Source of the DNA: Sambucus nigra
Lineage: Eukaryota > Streptophyta > Magnoliopsida > Dipsacales > Adoxaceae
DNA length: 64,000 bases
NCBI GenBank assembly: GCA_949130495.1
Contig: OX422214.1
Span: 255,320,187 to 255,384,186, forward strand
Reading direction: 5' to 3'
Translations under genes and position numbers: made by a program
Notes under the pieces: generated by a model
Database searches by the model: none
Seen by the model: only the letters and a program-made list of their open reading frames with translations
Told to the model about the DNA's origin: nothing
Shown: positions 59,278-64,000 of the stretch, one piece after another
How the letters are laid out: each line of letters begins with the position of its first letter
How positions within the stretch are numbered: the stretch's first letter is position 1

Positions 59278-60454
59278 TTAGGAAAAGGAAATTAGAACAA
59301 GGGGATAAATGTGGGTATTAATATCGAAATCACATCCCATACCCGTACTTTTATACTCAAAATCCTTGGCAAAAAAATAAAAACTTTGGAAACCTGATAA
59401 ATTCTCAGCCCTACAGGAGTACACTAATATGTAATCAATTCCTATGGGTGATTTGACTTGACCCCCTTGTCTATAGGCATGTCAAGGGATATTTCTATTG
59501 GTGCCCCCTTATTTTGGAAAATTCCATCTTTCCTCTTTTACCCAAAATCAATTTTTAAAAACATGTTTCTACTACTTTTTCTCAAAATAAGCCCTTTTAA
59601 AGGAAAAACTTTTTGTAATAGGCCTTTAAGGTTTTCTTCTATTAAAAAATTCCAAAAAACACAATTTTACCACTTATTCTCAAAATAAAATCTCAGTAGC
59701 AAATTAAAATGCATATGGAATAACCCACTCATTCATGATAATCAAACAAAAAATGCATCATTTTTTGCCTTTTTGAGTCTCTATTTTTCAGGTACGCAGT
59801 CGCTAAGTCAAGCACACAACACGGTAAATAACAAGGTCCCCCATTCAATGACCGATCTACGAGAAATCTCAAAAGTAAATGACAAGAAATGGATATCACC
59901 TCATCCGTAAGCCCCGTCAACCCAGACACCACCTCATGCGCCAGCAACCTCTTTATCTACACTGGCACACATGTAGCCCTTTCAGCCCCGAAGGAAGACT
60001 CCAAAAATATAAGGTTTCACATATCCCTAACAAAGGGCCAGTAACTATCAAAGGATTCCACCCCCCTCAAGCCTTCCTATGGGCAGTCCCCTTCAAATTT
60101 TGTAAAAAAAATACCAATTTTTTTTAAAAAATCCAAAAAATTCTTAAAAAATTCCCTAAAATTCCAAAAAAATATAAAACATTATTTTCCTCAAGAAAAT
60201 AATTTTTAAAGAACTAAGACCCTTAAAAACTCCCAAAATCCTCAGCTAGATTAATCTTACACTCTTATCCTTAGCGTACTCCCCAACAAAACAAATGATG
60301 CGCCCGCTCGCGTCCAAATCTACTACAATTTCCTAGCCGAAATCCCAAAACTAAACATCCTCCCTAGAGGAGCGTCGAGACAACACAATCCCCAAGTGCA
60401 CCTGCACCCCCAAAATAGTCTAAATTACCCCAAGATATCTTTACTCTGCATTAT
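59278..60454 (+). other. Tat 3' noncoding region before the tandem repeats
   Basis: 1.18 kb, A-rich on the plus strand with TTTTTAAAAAATCC-type stretches near 60110-60220. No ORF here has recognisable features; the frames at 59458-59688, 59729-59947 (minus) and 59879-60127 are unsupported. Confidence 0.6.
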
Positions 60455-61935
60455 AACTTTAGGTCCTCATAATTGACCCCCACCCTCAAAATTGGTCGTT
60501 ATAACTTTAGGTCCTCAGAATTGACCTCGGCCCTCAGAATTAGTCGTCATAACTCAAGGTCCTCTGAATTGGCCTTGGTCCTCGGAAATTGTCTTCCCAA
60601 CTTTAGGTCCTCAAAATTATCCTCGACTCCCAGAATTAGTCATCATAACTTAGGTCCTAAAATTTGACGTCGGCCCTCAGAATTAGTCGCTATAACTTTA
60701 TGATTGACGTCGGCCCGCATAATTGGTCTTCACAGCTTTAGGTCCTCAGAATTGACCTCATCCCTCAAAATTAGTCATTATAACTTAATGTCCTCAGAAT
60801 TGACCTTGGCCTTAAGAATTGGTCACCCCCAACTTTAGGTCATTAGAATTGACCTTGGCCTGCAGAATTGGTCGTCACAAGTTTAGGTCCTTAGAATTGA
60901 CCTCGGCCCTCAGAATTGGTCTTTATAACTTTAGGTCCTCATAATTTACCTCGGCCCTCAGAATTGGTTGTAACAAATCAAGGTCCTCATAATTGACCTT
61001 GAACCTCAGAATTGACTTCGACCAGCAGAATTGGTCGTCACAACTTTAAGATCTTAGAATTGACCTCGACCGTCAGAATTGATCGTTATAAATTGAAGTC
61101 CTCAGAATTGACCTCGGCCCTCAAAATTGGTCATCGCAATTTTAGGTCCTCAAAATTTACCTTGCCCCTCAGAATTAGTCGTCATAATTTTAGGTCTTCA
61201 GAATTGACCTCGCCCTTAGAATTGGTCGTCATAACCTTACGGTCCTCATAATTGACCTCGTCCCGCAGAATTAGTTGTTACAACTTAAGGTCCTCAAAAT
61301 TGACCTTGATCCTCAGAATTGGTCGTTATAACTTAAGGTACTCAGAATTGACCTCGACCCATAAATTTGTCATCATAACTTTAGGTTCTCATAATTGACC
61401 TCGGCTCTCAGAATTTGTCGTTACGACTATAGATCCTCATAATTGACCTCGACGTTGGTCGTCACAACTTAAGGTCCTTAGAATTGACCTCGACCCTCAT
61501 AATTGGTTGTTATTACTTTACATCCTCATAATTGATGTTGGCCCACAAAATCGGTTGTCACAACTTTAGGTGCTCAGAATTGACCTTTGTCCTCAGAATT
61601 AGTCATCACAACTTTAGGTCCTCATAATTAACCTCGATCCTCATAATTGGTTATCCTAACTTTAGGTACTCATAATTGACCTCGGCCTACATAATTGATT
61701 ATTCCCACCACAACTTTAGGTCCTTAGAATTATCCTTGACTCGCTCAATTGGTTACCTTAACCCCTTTGAACCAATCTTAACACATCCTTGACCCACTAA
61801 ATTGATTATCCTTACCCCTTTAGGTCCTTAATATTGACCTCGACATACTAATTGATCATCCTTTTCTGCTTAGGTCCTCAGAAATGACATCGACCATCTG
61901 AATTGGTCACCCTCATACTATAGGTCCACATAATT
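60455..61935 (+). repeat. Tandem array of ~48-bp units in the Tat 3' UTR
   Basis: About 30 imperfect units on the theme GGTCCTCAGAATTGACCTCG followed by GCCCTCAGAATTGGTCGTCA and CAACTTTA. Each unit is made of two half-units sharing CCTCAGAATTG, and GGTC...GACC is an inverted repeat inside each. Units become irregular towards 61740-61935. The two ORFs here (60473-60667 and 61012-61251) merely read the repeat. Hypervariable tandem repeats at this place are known for Tat elements. Confidence 0.93.
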
Positions 61936-62023
61936 GACCTAAAATACTCTTCCCCGATGTCTATGTGGTGTCTATCATTCGATGGCCTTCACTTGTTCTA
62001 AGCTCGCCCTTCGAGGTTCTCTT
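61936..62023 (+). other. Region before the Tat 3' LTR
   Basis: Expected place of the polypurine tract, but I see no clear purine run before TGTAGACACC. The primer has probably mutated. Confidence 0.5.
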
Positions 62024-63604
62024 TGTAGACACCCCATCATAGGACCACCCTAAGCACCTCCTTAGGTCCCTAGCATTCATTCATTCACCACAAACTCTAG
62101 TTTATACCCTGAGTACCAATCTAGAGGCCATCAGGCACTCTTGGGACCCATTTGACTCTAGTTAACTTCCTCTCCAAAGAGAAATCTCAATGAATCCTTG
62201 AAGGGATATGAATACACTTTCCAACAGTCCGTGACATACACGAATTGGCCTTATGGTACGGATGAACTGTCCATTTTACTCTAAAAACTTATTTAAAGGC
62301 CACCAGGCACTCTCGAGCTCCGTTTTACTCCGGCCAACTTCCTCGCTTGAGCGAAATCTCAATGAATCTTCAAAGGTCTCTAAATCCCCTTTCTAAGTGA
62401 CTGCCCCGTGCACGAATTAGCCTTAGGGTACGTATGAACGATATTTTTTTATCCTGAAATTGATTTAGAGGCCACTGGGCGTTCCCTGGCCCGTTTGATT
62501 TTGGTCAACACTCTAGCTTGGGCGAAGCTCAATGAATCTTTTAAGGTCTCTGAATACCCTTTCCAACGGTTGAACTATCCATTTTACTTTAAAGGGTCAC
62601 CGTATATTTTTGGGCCTCATTTGACCTTGATCAACTCTCCGAACCGAACTAAGATGAATGGAATATCGAAGGGCTTTGAATAACCTTTCCAAAGATTATT
62701 CCCGTGCGTGAATTAGCCTCACAGTTCGAAAAACAATCCATTTTCTTTCGAAAATTTCCTATCGAGTGACCAATGGGCATTTCTGAGGTCCGTTTGATAT
62801 CGGTAAACTCCTGGACCCAGGAGTGGCTCAATGAATTCTTAAAGAGCTCTGAATACCCTTTCTAGCAGTCCATCCGGTGTGCGATTCTGACTTATGGTTC
62901 GTATTTTACGATCGTTTTTCCAAAAACTCTTTCTTAGACTACATAATGGCACTTTCAAGACCCTTTCTATCGACAAAGTTCTTGAGGGGCTAAGCCGATA
63001 GGCAGGTGTAGGAACCTACTGATCGGCACCCCTTTGTCCCTATAAATAGAGTTCATGACCTCACCCCTTAGCACCCCTCAAATCCACCTCGGAAATTCAT
63101 CTTCGTTCGGTTCGATATTCTCCCCCCCCCCCACCATATCCTCATACCACCATCACCTCATTGTGACATCAAGGCATTTACAATCAAGATCCACTTCAAG
63201 TCTTCATAATGAGGTTTAATTCTCCATCTGTGTCTCTAAATTCTTTTATTTTAGCATTAGTTGTTTTGTCTCTACTTTGGAACTTTATTTCATTACATCA
63301 TATACATTAATATCAAACCTTTATTAGTAGTATTTGCACATACTCTATTTTGATAAAACCAAAAACAAGAACAAGAGGGTTTGTCTATAAATTCCAAAAT
63401 AGGGATTCTCATGACACATTCTCACACGTAAAGCACGTTTATCTCTAAACACACATATAAGAGAAATCCCCCGTTTGGATTTATGGGTTAAACCCCACCT
63501 TATGTTATCTTCGACTATGTGGACTTTGATGCCCCTTGGGTTACGTAGGTGTCTTAGGTAAATCCCTAGGCTCGAGTCGTCCTTTCTACACGTATGTTAC
63601 GTTG

Positions 63605-63663
<59 letters not shown>

Positions 63664-64000
63664 TATTCTTAATGGATTCCATATTCTTGAATGCTTATGT
63701 CTTGTTCGATGTAGACATTAGTTCTTCAATAGCTACTTCTGATTCGGTAAACACTTACATTATATTTTGTATTATTATTTATGGGAACACTCTTGAGGAT
63801 GAACGCACTCTGTCTTTTTTCATGATGCAAGTTGAACGATTCCATTCTTGATTTATATTATGCACATAAGCACACACTTTACATAGTCTAACAAGAGAAG
63901 ATTAACACATGTCCATGAGAGACCAAAAGGGAGGGATGGGTGCCTAACACGTTTCCGTTTCGTAACTCAGTACCCGGAACTTTGAACTACTTGGTTTCAC
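62024..64000 (+). repeat. Tat 3' LTR, cut by the window end
   Basis: Starts TGTAGACACCCCATCATAGG. It holds about five ~170-bp repeat units (62100-62960; markers near 62141, 62294 and 62469), the GCCGAT/ATCGGC inverted repeat at 62994-63027, TATAAATA at 63041-63048, and a TTA microsatellite at 63608-63656. It matches the second part of the 5' LTR to the last base of the window. The Leu/Tyr-run ORFs at 63536-63851 read the microsatellite and are not genes. Confidence 0.88.
63608..63656. repeat. (TTA)n microsatellite in the Tat 3' LTR
   Basis: About 15 TTA units, followed by a short TA run. The matching place in the 5' LTR (about 30425-30445) has no TTA expansion, so it arose after insertion. 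Confidence 0.9.

Larger units (their letters stand above)
18523..64000 (+). mobile_element. Gypsy/Tat-lineage retrotransposon, split by later insertions
   Basis: One plus-strand element whose parts are collinear across 45 kb. They are the 5' LTR (18523-19042, 29100-30944), a tRNA-Arg-like primer site (30948), and a long leader. Then come gag (32330-32640, 44977-45600), protease (to about 46885), RT (50455-51208, 55098-55260), RNase H, a second RNase H, and integrase. An antisense ORF, a tandem-repeat 3' region and the 3' LTR (62024 to the window end) complete it. A second RNase H, an antisense ORF and a repeat-rich 3' UTR together are typical of the Tat/Ogre group. Removing the insertions leaves about 16-17 kb, within the usual range for this group. 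Every ORF is broken. From the 5' LTR, about 165 bp of the 3' LTR should lie beyond the window. Confidence 0.88.

Noticed and set aside
60473..61251. ORFs with repeated RSSELTS wording, suggesting a repeat protein
   Set aside because: They read through the 48-bp tandem array of the Tat 3' UTR; the frame is not kept across the array.
63536..63851. ORFs with long Leu and Tyr runs
   Set aside because: They read the (TTA)n microsatellite of the Tat 3' LTR.

Overview
This window looks like intergenic heterochromatin from a large, transposon-rich flowering-plant genome. It holds Ty1/Copia (Tork-like and Sirevirus-like) and Ty3/Gypsy (Tat, Athila-like and chromovirus-like) retrotransposons, hAT DNA transposons and a Helitron-type end. 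I found no intact host gene. Nearly every long reading frame is a decayed transposon protein or a chance frame inside an LTR. The species cannot be named from the sequence.

Layout. 1-3084: 3' half of a decayed Copia element (+), with integrase, RT, RNase H and a 3' LTR. 3134-18281: a tandem of short gag-only (TR-GAG-like) elements on the minus strand, LTR1-gag-LTR2-gag-LTR3. The first gag is split by a 6.5 kb Athila-like non-autonomous element (6585-13075) with two 1.52 kb LTRs and a 5-bp target-site duplication (TSD). 18523 to beyond 64000: one very old Gypsy/Tat element (+) whose parts are pushed far apart by later insertions. Its 5' LTR (18523-19042 and 29100-30944) is split by a 10 kb hAT-like insertion that itself carries a pol-less Sirevirus-like element (19215-26306) and a Helitron-type end. 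Its gag (32330-32640 and 44977-45600) is split by a ~3 kb solo LTR, which is in turn split by a young 9.36 kb element with 3.8 kb LTRs (33843-43204). Its protease region is split by a second, truncated solo LTR (46885-49481). Its RT is split by a hAT transposon with a perfect 8-bp TSD (51217-55089). RNase H, archaeal-type RNase H, integrase, an antisense plant-mobile-domain-like ORF and a ~48-bp tandem array follow, and then a 3' LTR that runs off the window.

The nesting gives an order of events: Tat first, then the solo LTR, then the 9.36 kb element. The last has LTRs that differ by about 15 substitutions by eye over 3.83 kb, so it is the youngest datable insertion here.

Two signals are not explained by ordinary annotation. 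First, the LTRs of at least six families, Copia and Gypsy alike, each carry a cluster of short self-complementary sites rich in TCGA or TTCGAA. The sequence of the site differs by family, and within one LTR lineage it has been swapped at the same position. Palindromic LTR arrays are known for Sireviruses; the Gypsy cases are the ones I cannot place. Second, the 9.36 kb element carries five copies of a ~50-nt motif that can fold as an H-type pseudoknot, with compensatory base changes between copies.
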